Assembly (NCBI GenBank): GCA_028386065.3
Contig: JAKUCV010003182.1
Coordinates: 129,472-193,471 of the forward strand
DNA: 64,000 nt
Source: Turnera subulata
Taxonomy: Eukaryota; Streptophyta; Magnoliopsida; Malpighiales; Passifloraceae
Reading direction: 5' to 3'
In this document: positions 1 through 11,968 of the stretch, in pieces
How the letters are laid out: the number at the start of each line of letters is the position of its first letter
Position numbering within the stretch: the first letter of the stretch is position 1
Notes under the pieces: model-generated
Told to the model about the DNA's origin: nothing
The model's input: the letters and a program-made list of their open reading frames with translations, nothing else
Database searches by the model: none
Program-made: the position numbers and the translations under genes

Positions 1-2
1 CA

Positions 3-353
3 ATGACAGCCCAGAGCATACCCAGAATGACTCGGCTACCTCCAACCTGGCCAAAGGTACGTCTGCTGGTGTGGAACTGCAGAGGAGTTGCAAGGCGTGC
101 ACAGGAGTTCTCACGCACTTTGAGGGACTTGAAGAACCAGTACAAGCCCAACATGGTTCTTCTGACGGAGACGCAGTGGCAACCACGGGACGATCATGGT
201 CTAATTCCACTCCGGTTCCCTCAAGCAAACCGGTTCGAGATTCCTGGTCAGCGCGACAGAGGCGGTATGTGGCTCTCTTGGAGCGACAGAGTCACGGTCA
301 ACGTCAACAGTGATGCAAACAGCTTCCGTGTCAACGTCGTTACGAACCGTTAA
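3..353 (+). pseudogene. LINE endonuclease N-terminal fragment
   Basis: The reading frame contains L-V-W-N-C-R-G near residue 23 and L-L-T-E-T near residue 53, the first two motifs of the endonuclease/exonuclease/phosphatase domain that opens ORF2 of plant L1-type non-LTR retrotransposons. In an intact element this domain nicks the target DNA before reverse transcription. Only about 100 residues remain before a stop, with no later endonuclease motifs and no reverse transcriptase downstream. It is therefore a truncated relic that may continue beyond the left edge. The family call is by motif; that it is dead is inferred from the missing remainder. Confidence 0.7.
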
Positions 354-690
354 TGTATTTCTATTTTTGTTTTTATAAAATATCAAAAATCAATGTTGTA
401 TTTCCCTTTTTATTAAATATCATGTAATATTTCTACTCGCAATCAATACATTAATATTTCCCTTTGTATCAAAATATTAGCAATATTTATAATATTTGTA
501 TTTTCGCATATTATGGCATCATTACCTCTTATGTGTATGTTCCGCGACAGCTGGCGTCCCTTGACTGGATCCATAATGCACTAACTAAAATGATATAAAA
601 TAATAAATAACTGGAGCGAACTATGCAAACAAGGACAACAGACACACAAAGACTTCCCAACAAGACCTAACGCCCGCTCCGCTACCAAAA
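354..690. other. AT-rich intergenic DNA, no gene seen
   Basis: Low-complexity AT-rich sequence between the LINE fragment and the LTR-type repeat. I see no reading frame, splice pattern or RNA gene. Confidence 0.5.
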
Positions 691-981
691 TGAAACGCCC
701 CGACCCGTATTACGGGCGAGTCCGATCCGGACCAGAAAATAACCGATACCTCCTTAGTTATTTTCCGGTGTGATTTTCCGAGAAATTCCGAAACCCGAAA
801 AATACCAACTTAGTTCCGAAAAATTCACGCGAAAATCACGAGCGCGGGAAAACACTCGGATTCAAAAAACGACTCCCGATTTACCTTGAATTAATTACCC
901 AAGATTAATTCAACAGTAAATCACGGTAAATAGACTTTTACAGTCCGGTAAAAATCCAAAATTTTTACCCGGGCTGTTACA
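691..981 (-). repeat. LTR-like copy 1 (complete ends)
   Basis: Begins TGAAACGCCCCGACC and ends GGGCTGTTACA on the plus strand, giving TG...CA termini on either strand. It is near-identical over most of its length to 3709-3987. The terminal bases match the outer ends of the element at 5563-10051. Confidence 0.65.
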
Positions 982-1196
982 GAAGAACACTTATTAATTT
1001 TTATTACCAATTTTATCTTCCGGGCCCCGTCACTGGACAAGCTAGGGTCGTACCAGGTTATCAATTAATTCCGGATGTCAGGTCAAAGAACCAAACCAAA
1101 CCAAATCTTACCATACCGGGACCACGTCCCAAATTACCAAATCACACCGGGTTCAACAACCCAAAATACCACACCGGGATCAACATCCCAAAACTG

Positions 1197-1396
1197 GATA
1201 TTCGGTATATCCGAACCACTGGGTATTCGGTATACCCCAACCACAGGCATCAACATGCCAACCGGATATTCGGTATATCCGAACCACTGGGTATTTGGTA
1301 TACCCTAACCACAGGCAACAAGCCTAACGGATATTTGGTATATCCGGACCACTGGGTATTTGGTATACCCTAACCACAGGCATCAACATGCCAACC
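1197..1396 (+). repeat. Three tandem units of about 66 bp
   Basis: Units begin GGATATTYGGTATATCCG at about 1197, 1264 and 1329, each followed by a GGTATWYGGTATACCC segment and ACCACAGGC. Short palindromes (CGGTATATCCG, GGTATACC) recur inside each unit. The block lies at the same relative place as a different minisatellite in the sister element (8737-8845). Confidence 0.75.
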
Positions 1397-3429
1397 AAAT
1401 CAAGTAACCAAACCAAGTAACCGACCATAGCATCCCAAAATTAATCTTCAAACCATCGGGTCGTACCACTACTTCCCACATACATCATCATATCATATCA
1501 ATTCCAATTTCCAATTTCCATTTCCATTTCTCAATTATCCATAGTCAATAGGTTATTCCAATTATCCAATCACAACACTGTCTACCGACAACAATCACAA
1601 TATCCATTACAGTCAAACAATTATCCAACTTCCTATTAGTTCAAGTTATACAGCAGACCATTCCATCAACAGTTTCGTAACATCAATTACTCACAGTCCA
1701 ACATCAATCACAACACAGTATCCAATTAACCAATAATAGTCATACAGCGGTTCAATCAAGCAAATCAACATCATAGCAACAACAGCAACAATAACCGTAG
1801 CAGCCAAGTAACCAAAATAATTCCATATTACCAAATATCCCTCAACAATACATATAGCACCAATTATTCACAATTAACAGTTCATCACAATATTCACACG
1901 ACCAATAGCACAGTCCAACAACAGTAACTTCAATAACCATAACAGTCAAATATCCAACAATGACCCTCTCAGTAGTTCATTCAAACAACAAAACACACAA
2001 TTATCCACATTGACCAGTTCATCATCACTCTCAACACAATATCACAAATCCAATATCACAGTCTAACATCAACAACAACGACAACATCATAGCAGTCAAT
2101 CAACCAACAGTAATCATCTCATCAACAAATTCCACAGCAACCAAATAACAGACATTATCAATTCAGCAGTTCAATCTTACAACAAAACAAACACAGTATT
2201 ACGGGACATATCAAGGGTTATCCATCCTCACCTTGGCCGATTACCCAACTCCGGAAATACTGACCGGTCGGGCGCCGGCTCCTCGGGAAACTGCCCGATA
2301 TCCAAACCTATACAATAAAACCACATATACACATAAATGCACATATTCGGTACACAATGATGCCAATACTATGAATTAATTCCATCCCGATTACTTATCC
2401 TTTATTACTTCCATTTATTGAGAATATTTTTCCCATGCGTATATCCGAATACTATTTCGGTACCATACTTTAATTAAAATTCTTTTTCAAAATATTTTCA
2501 TAAGATAATCATAATCTTCCAAAATACTAATCTACATAAGTTTTCCAGAAAATAACAACCTATTTATAATTTTCATAAAATATTTACATGGTATTTATCT
2601 TTTCTAAATATATATAGTAATAATATTTCCCAACACAAAATATATTTAACTTTAGTTTCCAAAATACATATTTATTTACATAAACCACAATCACAATTTC
2701 ACAGGCGAAAATATCATACATATTAATTTACAGAAATTATTTCATAGTACATATATATTTTTTTTCCAATTTAATAATGGTTTCCTAAACAAGACTTAAT
2801 TATTTAACCAAGTTAATATATCTATATTTTAACAAATATACCAGATTTAAATTGGAATTAATTTACTCCAAATAACTATATATTTTTTTTAAAAATTATA
2901 TCAGAAAACCATTAATAAATACATAAGTATATATAATTTTTTTTTATTTAATCGGACTGGGCCTGAACAGTAGACTATTTAAGCCCATGCCCAAGCCACT
3001 GTTTCGGCCCAACACCCAGCCCACACTCACACACACACAGCCCACGAAATCACAGCCCAGCCCGCGAGACCCAACCCGCTGGCATCCGGGTCGCCCACCA
3101 AGCAAACGGGTCACACATCCGGGTCGCTCACCTTCACTTGCAGAGGCGCGGCGGCGACGCGTCGAACGGCATGGCAGCGTCGACTCTGGCGGGGACGAGG
3201 CGAGCAGCTTGCGGCGGCGACAGGGAAGTCAAGACGGCGGCTGACGACGGCATGGAAGGGGCAGTGGCGTCGGATCCAAGCGGAGGACCGCCGGGTCCTT
3301 GGCTTCCTCCGGCGCGTCAGGAGGCGGGCTCGGGCGGCGTTGGTCGCGTTCGAACGGCGACGGCGAGAAGGGGGCAACGGCGTGGTGGTGTCGCGTGTGG
3401 CGGCTGGCGGTGGTGGTGAGGGTCGTTGC

Positions 3430-3700
3430 AGGTGACCGGCGGCTCTTCCCCTCCTCCTCCTTTTTTTCTTTTTTTTTTTTCTTCTACTTTTCTTTCATTT
3501 CCGGATTCCCATTTTTCCTTCTCTTCTCTTTTTTTCCTTTTTCTTTTTCTCTTCTTTTTTTTTTCCTCTCCATTTTTTTCCTTCTTCTTTCTTTCTTTTT
3601 TTTTCCTTCTCCTTTCTGCATCTTCACCGGTTTTAAGCTTGTTTTTTTTTTTGTTTTTATTTTTTTTTCCCTTTTACTATTAGTCTTGTGAATCAAATAA
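3430..3700. repeat. Pyrimidine-rich low-complexity tract
   Basis: Almost continuous C/T with long T runs on the plus strand. The apparent Phe/Ser-rich reading frames here are a composition artefact and not genes. Confidence 0.75.
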
Positions 3701-3708
3701 TACATTTT

Positions 3709-3987
3709 CGTCCGTATTACGGGCGAGTCCGATCCGCACCAGAAAATAACCGATATCTCCTTAGTTATTTTCCGGTGTGATTTTCCGAGAAATTCCGAAA
3801 CCCGAAAAATACCAACTTAGGTTCGAAAAATCCGCGGGAAAATCACGAGCGCGGGAAAACCCTCGGTTTCGAAAAACGACTCCCGTTTTACCTCGAATTA
3901 ATTACCCGAGATTAATTCAACAGTAACTCACAGTGAAATAATTTCTACAGTCCCGGTAAAAATCAAAAATTTACCCGGGCTGTTACA
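3709..3987 (-). repeat. LTR-like copy 2 (inner end degraded)
   Basis: Matches 702-981 closely but loses similarity at the inner end just before CGTATTACGGGCGAG, so the last dozen or so bases of the LTR are missing or replaced. The outer end TGTTACA is intact. Confidence 0.6.
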
Positions 3988-4760
3988 TAATCTTTACTTA
4001 GTTATGAATAAAATTAAGCACACAATATTTATTTTATTTTTTTCTTCTCTAAATTTATTTAATACTTGGAATATAATTTTTACTCATATATTTTTGAATA
4101 GTATAATTTTCAGGAAATTGTTAAAAATAATATTTTATATTGCATTTTTAATCCTATAAACTTATATTTGAAGAAGAAAATAATTTTATTTTATTTTAAA
4201 TATTAAAATTTACAGATTTAGATATCAACCAATCAAGATCTAACTGAATTATAATTAAGATGAGCACATGATTTTATTTTTTAAAAAAATTAAGTGTCTC
4301 TACTTTTATTGTTTTTCTAATATGTTTTTTTCCTATATAAAACTTAGATTAGTATAATATATAATGTTTACTTTTTCTAATTACAAAAAAATGCTTAAAT
4401 AACTTTTATATATTATATTATTAATTGATATGTTCATGAATACATAAGAAAATAATTAAATTCGTAGATGTGTATTAATCTTTATCCCATCTACCACTAA
4501 TTGTTCTATATTGAAAGAAAGGAAAGTAAACAAGGTCACTCTTGGATTATTTAAACTACTTATACTCCCCCAAAGCTTTGTTCTAATGGCTGACACCTAA
4601 ATTTACTGAAAAAAACCACCATCCATTCACCATTATGGTTCCTCAATAAATCCCCTATTGCTGCTCTTTCATAGACACAACGGATATATCTCTCGCTAGC
4701 CTGCATTTCTTGTTTTTGATTCTTTGTTAGTGTTTGGTCATTGGATTTGCTATTTTGATT
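3988..4760. other. AT-rich DNA, no gene seen
   Basis: Very AT-rich with many stops in all frames and no recognisable repeat boundary or RNA gene. Confidence 0.5.
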
Positions 4761-4803
4761 ATCGATTTATTGCCTCTTGGCTACTCGATTCTTATTTTCT
4801 AAT

Positions 4804-4974
4804 ATGGATGGTCGTTCGATACCAATTACTGATCTTGATGTTGTTAGGATCAAAAAGAGTGATGAAGTGAATATCTTTATGCCTGATTCTGCGCTTTCTA
4901 CTGGGAGTTTAGGAGAGTCTGGTGAGCCAGGGCTTGCCAGTAACCCATTCAAGCACCATCTGCATCTTTTTTAG
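4804..4974 (+). other. Short unrecognised reading frame
   Basis: A 57-codon frame from ATG beginning MDGRSIPITDLDVVRIK, rich in Ser and acidic residues, with no membrane segment or known motif. It follows a T-rich leader and stops immediately before the older repeat at 4989. It could be the start of a retroelement gag-like product or a chance frame; I cannot assign a function. Confidence 0.2.
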
Positions 4975-4988
4975 CAACTCTGGCTAAC

Positions 4989-5249
4989 CTAAATAGTCTG
5001 GTGACTCTGGTCCCGTATCTCTTCCGGGATAAAACTCCACAAACAAATTAAAAGCGCTGCAACTCCGTGCCAGAAACCGGATAACAGATTGACCCATGGA
5101 TTTTCAAAAAGTACGGCTATGGTAGCATAAGCTTTCACTTCCTTGTTCAGTATCTCACGTACTTTGATCGCCAATAATATCTGCTCCCGATAGCGGCCGA
5201 CACATTTCAGCAAAACAAACATCAAAATTGCACCAGACATGTGCCACAA
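4989..5249 (-). pseudogene. Hydrophobic coding-like fragment, minus strand
   Basis: An 86-codon minus-strand frame with two strongly hydrophobic stretches (starting WHMSGAILMFVLLK, and around GFWHGVAALLICLW) separated by a charged helix-like part. Minus-strand reading continues with hydrophobic content into 5250-5400 after frame changes, which suggests a decayed membrane-protein gene or a transposon-captured fragment. I do not recognise the family. The region is cut at 5562 by insertion of the 4.5-kb element. Confidence 0.3.
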
Positions 5250-5557
5250 GCCAGGGTAATGTACGCCCAGTTCTTCACAACACCATCAAAATGCAGGTTA
5301 ATGAGGATTATTGTGGGGAAGATGAAGGCTACCTCTAAAAGGATAACTTCTCCAACAGAAACAAAGAGGGAAATGACCTTCTTGAACCTTATAATCCAAC
5401 GTATGATGTTACGTTCTGATATGGCCCAAAATATTAGCGGACCCGATAAATCCTCGAACCCCTATTCTAGACTACATGATTGCCCAAGTAACCTAGCAAA
5501 CAGTGGAGTCCATACTAACCAAGGTGTTCCTTGGGAAGCTCCAAGACGGTCCCAAGA

Positions 5558-5562
5558 CTCAA
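5558..5562 (+). repeat. Target duplication CTCAA, left copy
   Basis: CTCAA directly precedes TGTAACGACC at the left end of the 4.5-kb element and is repeated exactly at 10052-10056 after its terminal GATGTTTCA. Confidence 0.75.
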
Positions 5563-8500
5563 TGTAACGACCCGGGTAAAATTTTTGAAATTTTACCGAG
5601 TCATTTTAACTCTTACAATGGTAAATAAAATTTTATCGTTGTAACTCGAGAATTTCACCGTGCCATGTTTTTCGAGTTTTACCGGGAGTAACCGAGCTAC
5701 GTTTCAACCGATAAGGTATACGACGTTTTGGAGTATCCTTTGTTAACCGAGCCTCGGAATTTAATTCCGAGGGTTACTCGGAACTCCCAAGATTTCTACA
5801 CGGCTTACCGAGCCTCGATTTTTAAAACCGGGACTTGGGCAACGCTCAGGAGAATTAGTCGGATTTTCCGAGCCCAAGTTGTATTTTCGGACACAGGACA
5901 GAAATTGACGGAAAGACGGATATACCCTTGTACTTTTAACGGGTTAAAGCTGAAACGGAGGATATTTTTTTTTCTATTAACGGACCAATAAATTGACCGA
6001 CACTTGAGACGCATTTTTCTCTCCCGATTCATTTCTTTTTTCATTTCTTTTCTTTTTCTTTTCTTTTCTTTCTTTCTTTTCTTTCCAGTTTCTTCTCCAC
6101 TAACCACCCACTCACCCGATTCCACCTTCTTCTTCTTTTTTTTTTTATAATATCACCCCCCACTCACCTTCCACTAACTCCACTAAACCTCCACTATCTC
6201 CACCTTCATTTTTTATTTTGTCTCTTTTTCCCCCCTCCACTTTCCCTTCCTATTTCTTTTCTTTCTCCCCGAAAACACCCACAATCACACCTGCAGCCGG
6301 CCCCCCACACCCATTTTTCTTCCTTCTCTTCCTGCTCTTTTTTTTTCATTTGCCCGGCTCGCACACATCACCGCCGACTGCACCCAGTCATCGGTTTCTT
6401 TCTCTTCCTCTCCCTCTGCTCGCAGCCGACCGAACGAGGCAACCGGAGAACGACTCGCCTTCCTCCCCTGTTTCTCCTTCCTTGCTGCTGTCGCCGCGCC
6501 GTCCTCCACTGCAACAACTCGCGACGCGCCGCCCACGGCCATCTCCTCCCCATCTTCCTCTTTCCTTCGCCGTCACTGCCAACTGGTTCCCAAGCCGTGA
6601 CCGCCGCCGCCATGGATCGTCGCCATCGACACCCGAGTCACGGCCGAGACTCGTCCTCTCCCTCCTCTACAACGCTGTCTCCGCCGCGCCTGTCGCTGAC
6701 CTCGGGCTGTGTGGGTAAGACCCGAGCCGACCCCTTCCCCTGTCCCTTCCACTATCTTTTCTTAACCCGTTGCTAATCGGGTCTTGGTTGTCTTGTGCTT
6801 TTGGGTGTGGCTCTGTGACGATTGAATCGGGTTACCTTTGATTGTGGGGGTTGTGCTTGGGCATTGTCGAGGTGGGTGTGCGTGGATGGCCTTGATGGGG
6901 CTGCTGTGGACATGGGTGGTGATGGCTGTGGATGTCGGAGTTCTGTTGATGACCGGTTGTGGGTTTCCGCGGAAGCGCTGGCCGCGGATGGTGGGTGGAT
7001 GTTGGTGGGTTTTGTGATGTTGTTGGCGACGGGGTCCAACGGGCAGTGGAGTTACTGCTCACGGATAATTGTTGCGTTGATGATGGACGACGTGTTGGAT
7101 TTCTGGGGTATTTTGCTGCCGTGAACAGTACCGGCCGGAATCCGGCGAGGTTCCGGCAGTCCCGGGAATTTTCCGGCGAGCCCGAAAACGACTCTTTGGG
7201 TAAAAACCGAACCTTTGGACCATAAGCAACTTTAATCAAACCCGAGCCACGATAACGAACCCGAACACTAAAGTAACGATAATTAAACAAATAACTAATT
7301 TAATTTAAATCGGATTTTATTTTATGTCTTGTCTTTATTTAATTTTTCCTTGCATTTAATTAATTTCCAAATTCCTTCAAATATGTTTAATTGAATTTAA
7401 TCATAAATGGCCTAGACAAAAGTATATTTATTCTGTTTTCGAAATTTCTTTAATTACGCTGGAATTGGGTTAAATTATATAAAAAAAAAACTCGCATAAA
7501 TGTGAGTATATTCCTATAATGTTATTTTTACTCACTGATTTCACTCTTATATATGTATATATAAACATTTATATATATGTATATTGTATCACAAATATCT
7601 TATTGATTAAAATAATATTACACTATGATTTCACTTAATTAAAAATTATAGTTTTATATATGAACCCATATTTACGGTCATATATGATTTACTAATTGCA
7701 TACATATATATGTTTTACAATAGTTATTTCTTTTAGCATATATACATAATAGACCTATATATAAATGGTCATAATTTACCCTAATTACTAATATAATCCA
7801 TTGTACATAATTTTGTATTTATAAGGCCTACTATATAAATTATAGAAATTATTTTATGGCTATATATGAATTGCCTTATAGGTATTTATAGGTATATATA
7901 TGTATCTATATTTCCTTCATGAGCGACTAAAGGGCCGGGATATCGGCTTGGACGCTCGGTTTTAGTTTTAATTTATGTAGAATATGATTGGTATATCAGA
8001 TTTACAATGGATTATAATAACCTTCACATGAATAAATAAGATAATTATGGAAATAATAAAAAGAACTGATAAGCCGTCTAATAACTGTTAACCGGCAACA
8101 TGCATGATCATCTTGTTTGTGCATTATAAGTGATTGCTGTTGCTATATTATAGGGAAGTCAAGGCTTAACCGGATGATGGCTTCCGAGGAGTATCACTAT
8201 CAGGTGAGGTTGCATATACGTCATTCCACCCGTGATAGCCGGGATGGTTGGTCCTGGAACTACATAGGTTCCTTTGCATCTTATGGTTATTGTTGTTGAT
8301 AACTTTGTGATATTTGCTGATATTTGTTGTGAGGATAAATAAGTTTTGATATGTTGCGCAGGATACTGTGTTTGTTTTTCTGTGTTTATTTTGCCTGATT
8401 GAACTACTGAGCCAACTGAGTTTGATTGTGGTATTATTGCTGTAGTTGTTGAGTTGTTGATTGTGGATATACTAGATACACACTGTTGGATATTTGACTG

Positions 8501-10051
8501 CCGTGATTATTGCTGTTGAGATTGTTGAACTGTAATATTGATTCTCTGAATGTTGTGTTGTGATTGTTGTGGGACTATTGAACGTGGAAAATTGATAATA
8601 GATATTGGAAATGGAAATTGGATAATTGGAAATTGTGTTGACAACTTTAATGTCACTTGGAAAGCAGCGGTACGACTCGATGGGTAAAGACTATTTTGTG
8701 GTGGCCTTGACCTGGGTTCTTGTGGAAGCATGTCTATGCTTGGGATGTCTATCCCGTTGATATATTTGGGATGTCTATCCCGTTGATTTATTTGGGATGT
8801 CTATCCCTGGGTTACTATTTTGGGATGTCGATCCCTGGGTTCTCTTGATTTTGGTCTGGAACCCGAAATATGTTGATATCCAGGTCTGACCCCTAGCTTG
8901 TCTAGTGACAGGGCCCTGAAAGATAAAATTTGATAATATTTAAGCATTCTTTTGGCCTTGGCTCAGCATTGATTAAGATGTGTTTTTGCTTTGTTGGGCT
9001 GAGGTGTGTTATGTTCATATGCATGTTGTCTCATGATCATACCTTGGGAGGTTGTCAGTATAGTCGGTTGACCGTGATCGGCATAGGTTGTCGATTCGCG
9101 GGTGTTGTTGTTGTCGTTGGTCTTGTGTAGTCTATTGTTGCTGGCATCGGTTGCCAGTTGTCCTTTGTTTATTGTCGATTTCTTTTGATAATTGTCGGGT
9201 GAGTATCACTTGTCATCTTGATAAGATAATGTGATATGTTGGTTGTCGGCTGTGGTCGATGGTTGGTTGATTGCGATTTCTAAGGGTATGTCGATACCCA
9301 GAGATCGGGATTAATAAGAACTGTTGTTGATGTGGCTAAGAGTTGCTGTGGTGACTGCTGTTACCGTGTTGTGTTGTGATTCTACCCAGAGACCGGTTTG
9401 AGATATTGGTTGGGTATGGTCCGTGCTAGTTGCCGGCTACCCGGTGAGCGAGATGTCAGGACTAGTGTGTGCGTTGTATAGTCTGTTGAGACTGGGTCGG
9501 TTACACAATACGTAATCGAGTTGAGGTGTCCTGGACGGGCACTGGTGTATGGTACAGTCAGTACTAGATGGTTAGTGCATTGCATAGTCGATGGGGTGGA
9601 CATTTGCATAGTCTACATTGTTCTTTGGCAGTATTACTGTGTGTGTTGTTCATTACTCGCATGCCGTGATGATGTGCTCTTGTTGTTATGTATATGCTGT
9701 GTTATTCATCATAGGTTATGTGTCGGTGAGATTATGGAGAATCTTACCCCTCACCTGCCCCATCGGCAGGCTTCGTTGTTCTTTATGCAGGTATGCATCG
9801 TGGCAGGCTGCGGCATCTCCTCCGACGGATCTGGATCCATAGTTTTTCATCGAGTCGATTCATGCTTTTGCTGTGATTATTAAAAATTGCTTCCGCTGTG
9901 CTATTATTGTTATTGTTCCCGAGATCGGGTAATTGATATTATCGTTGGGCCATTGGGCCGGATTTCCTATTGTATATGTTGTTTGTGCCACGTGTCGGCA
10001 CTGTTGTTGGTAATTACTGTTAGTCGGGTAAATTTAGGTCGGGATGTTTCA
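5563..10051 (+). mobile_element. 4.5-kb non-coding LTR-type element with 5-bp TSD
   Basis: Starts TGTAACGACCCGGG and ends GGTCGGGATGTTTCA, with CTCAA duplicated on both sides, as expected for integrase-mediated insertion. There is no gag, protease, integrase or reverse transcriptase frame. The interior contains a pyrimidine-rich tract (6010-6340), a GC-rich exon-like block ending at a GTAAG (about 6716), an AT-rich centre (7240-7900), a minisatellite (8737-8845) and a GT-rich part (8900-9900). The ends and the segment 8876-8925 match the reverse complement of the 691-3987 element. It is either a very long solo LTR or a LARD whose 3' LTR has shrunk; the last 34 bp begin TGTTAGTCGGGTAAATTT and could be such a remnant. 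Confidence 0.6.
8737..8845 (+). repeat. Four tandem units of about 27 bp
   Basis: Repeated TTGGGATGTCTATCCC with short variable linkers. Each unit contains the imperfect palindrome GGGAT...ATCCC. It lies inside the 4.5-kb element. Confidence 0.75.
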
Positions 10052-10056
10052 CTCAA
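10052..10056 (+). repeat. Target duplication CTCAA, right copy
   Basis: Exact copy of 5558-5562 abutting the 3' end of the 4.5-kb element. Confidence 0.75.
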
Positions 10057-10440
10057 GGTTCTCAGGGAAGGTGCACAACGGTCCAGGGACCCAAACCGGA
10101 AGCCCAACCTGAGGCAGCCTATACTAGCTCAAAGGAAACTCCCCCACAGCTTCCCCGAGGACGCTCCATGGCAATCCAAGAACCCAGACGGGACGCCCGC
10201 CATCCTTCAACGTTCCATCCATGCTTCCCGTGGAAGCCAAGTCCCCGAAATTCATGCATAAAATCAGGTACAAAACCAGGACCTTGGAGGCCAAGTGTTG
10301 CCAACTCAAGGCTTGTTTTGGAATGACGGTATAGTGTATTTTGGCTCTATAAATATGGAGTCCTCACTTATGTACAAACTAATGGCAAATTAGAGGGAAT
10401 AATACCATTTCTATTTTCTATCTATATTTTTTCATATCAC
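10057..10440 (+). other. Right half of the split older repeat, promoter-like end
   Basis: Continues the sequence interrupted at 5562. A GC-rich, open-frame segment (10057-10310) is followed by GGCTCTATAAATATGGAG (about 10344) and an AT-rich stretch ending near TCATATCA. The TATA box and this layout resemble the end of an LTR, but I found no partner copy. Coding potential is weak in every frame. Confidence 0.3.
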
Positions 10441-10447
10441 GTTCTTT

Positions 10448-11048
10448 CTCCAATCTTGAAAGGTTGCGGCGGAAACGAATGGGTGGGTTGTTGATCTTGG
10501 TTGGTGGTGGTATACGGCCGATGACGTCTCCGGGTTTTGTGACTGTGGGCTTGAAGGCTCTTGCTTGCTGAACAGTCTTCTAGAATAGAAAAAAACATGG
10601 GCGCGATCTTCTTGAACCATGTAGTCAACCAGGTCGTTTTATATTCTTCTTTCCATCCGGGAATGTTGCGGTAAAGAACTGCCCGTCGATTGTTGATGCT
10701 GGTTGGTACTGATGAGCGGCCGGTGACATCTCCGAGTTTGTGGTTGTGGGCTTGAAGCCTCTTGCGTGTTGAATTCTTGTTGAAGAGGTGGCGGTGGAGG
10801 GAAAGAATGCCATATGATCGGTTGATTCCGATTGGTGGTGGTGCACTGCCGGTGACATCTTTGGGTTCTTTCTCATGTGGGATGGACAAATTGTGATCGT
10901 TGAGTTAAACCCACTTGCTTCGTGAATTCTTGTTGGGGATCAGGTGGCCGTGAAGAAAAAGGGTGGCCGGTGGGCTGTTGATTCTGGTTGGTGGTGGTGC
11001 ATGGCCGACGACATATCCGGGTTCTTCCTCCGGGTTGGACTCGTTGTC
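10448..11048 (-). repeat. Four imperfect tandem units with retroelement-like context
   Basis: Units start near 10448, 10662, 10795 and 10940. On the plus strand they share the series GTTGAT-YY-GGTTGGTGGTGGT, then GGCCG-TGACATCTCCGG, then GGCTTGAAG or GAATTCTTGTTG. Minus-strand frames through them are Pro/His/Asn-rich and open over parts of the block but do not form one continuous protein. Just beyond, at about 11070-11087, the minus strand reads TGGTATCATCTTCC, which resembles the primer-binding site complementary to initiator-methionine tRNA used by many plant LTR retrotransposons. Confidence 0.45.
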
Positions 11049-11099
11049 ATGGTGTGCTCGGACCCTTGAGGAAGATGATACCAAATAATGTATAGTTTT

Positions 11100-11965
11100 T
11101 CTGTTTCTTTTTCTTAAGGGTTGGTTATAATTGGGCGGGAAAAATAACGGTTTATTTTTGGCATAAAGCACAATAGGCCCTATATTTGAAGTCTTTTGTC
11201 AATTCGGTCCTTGTATTTTAATTTTAGTTAATTTACTTTCTAAATTAAAAAGGGCTCAAACCCAAATCCCAATGGGATTTTTTTTTCAAACAACCTACAT
11301 CCTTTTTCTTTTCTTCTTTTTTTATACTTATTGTTTAAAATTTTCCATACCCTTCTATTCTGGGTAGTAAAGACCTTATAAATCCTCGAGCCTACGATAT
11401 CTTTCTAATACAAACCCATTCTAAAAATAGGACAACAGAAGCGTAATTCTAAAGTATGGATGATTCTTACATGATGATATTACCTTTGCAATTAGCATAA
11501 ATGCATAATGCCAAGTACATTAGAATGACAACCAAACATGATACTCCACTCTCATTTCAAACAAATAAAAAGGATCTTAAGACATCAAATCACAAAACAT
11601 TGATTCAAAATAATCATCTCTGGTTAGGTCTACTGCTGATGAATTCTTCATGTGAGAAAGGCTAGTATGAATTCTTCATGCGAGAAAGGCTAGCATTTTT
11701 TATTGCCAGAATTACTTCATATACTGCAATGAGTGACACTATTAACAGCAGGAAGGCTCACCAAATCGTCTTTAGCCAGCCTAACGAGTGTAACCCTTGC
11801 TTGGTCAATTTTTGCAAAACCGTGCACATTGGATCGCTACATTTGACCAGAGGCAACTAGGGGAAAACATACAGTTGCTACTGAAATGAATTGCCAGTAT
11901 CAAATTGTTAAGAGTTGTACACCTGAAAATGGGCATGACATGGAGCAAATGCGAGGACTATTGTG
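11100..11965. other. Intergenic DNA with a short direct duplication
   Basis: AT-rich sequence without a gene. A unit containing GAATTCTTCATG-GAGAAAGGCTAG occurs twice in direct orientation at about 11640-11694. Nothing else is supported. Confidence 0.4.
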
Positions 11966-11968
11966 CCA

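Larger units (their letters stand above)
691..3987 (-). mobile_element. Non-coding LTR-type element, reverse orientation
   Basis: Two direct copies of a roughly 280-290-bp sequence (691-981 and 3709-3987) bracket about 2.7 kb with no gag or pol reading frame. Read on the minus strand, the repeat starts TGTAACAGCCCGG and the complete copy ends GGTCGGGGCGTTTCA, so it has TG...CA ends as LTRs do. The interior holds a tandem repeat, a long AT-rich tract and a GC-rich block at 3060-3430. It shares end sequences and an internal segment (1018-1060) with the element at 5563-10051, which lies in the opposite orientation. No matching target duplication was found at the outer ends. It is probably a non-autonomous (LARD-like) retrotransposon; a pair of solo LTRs in tandem is the alternative. 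Confidence 0.6.

Noticed and set aside
3299..3691. Long Phe/Ser/Leu-rich plus-strand frame
   Set aside because: It is produced by a pyrimidine tract inside a repeat element; no codon bias or motif.
6218..6718. 166-codon Ser/Pro-rich frame in the 4.5-kb element
   Set aside because: It starts in a CT-rich tract and becomes GC-rich by composition; overlapping frames on both strands are equally open. It may be a transcribed exon of the element but I cannot support a protein.
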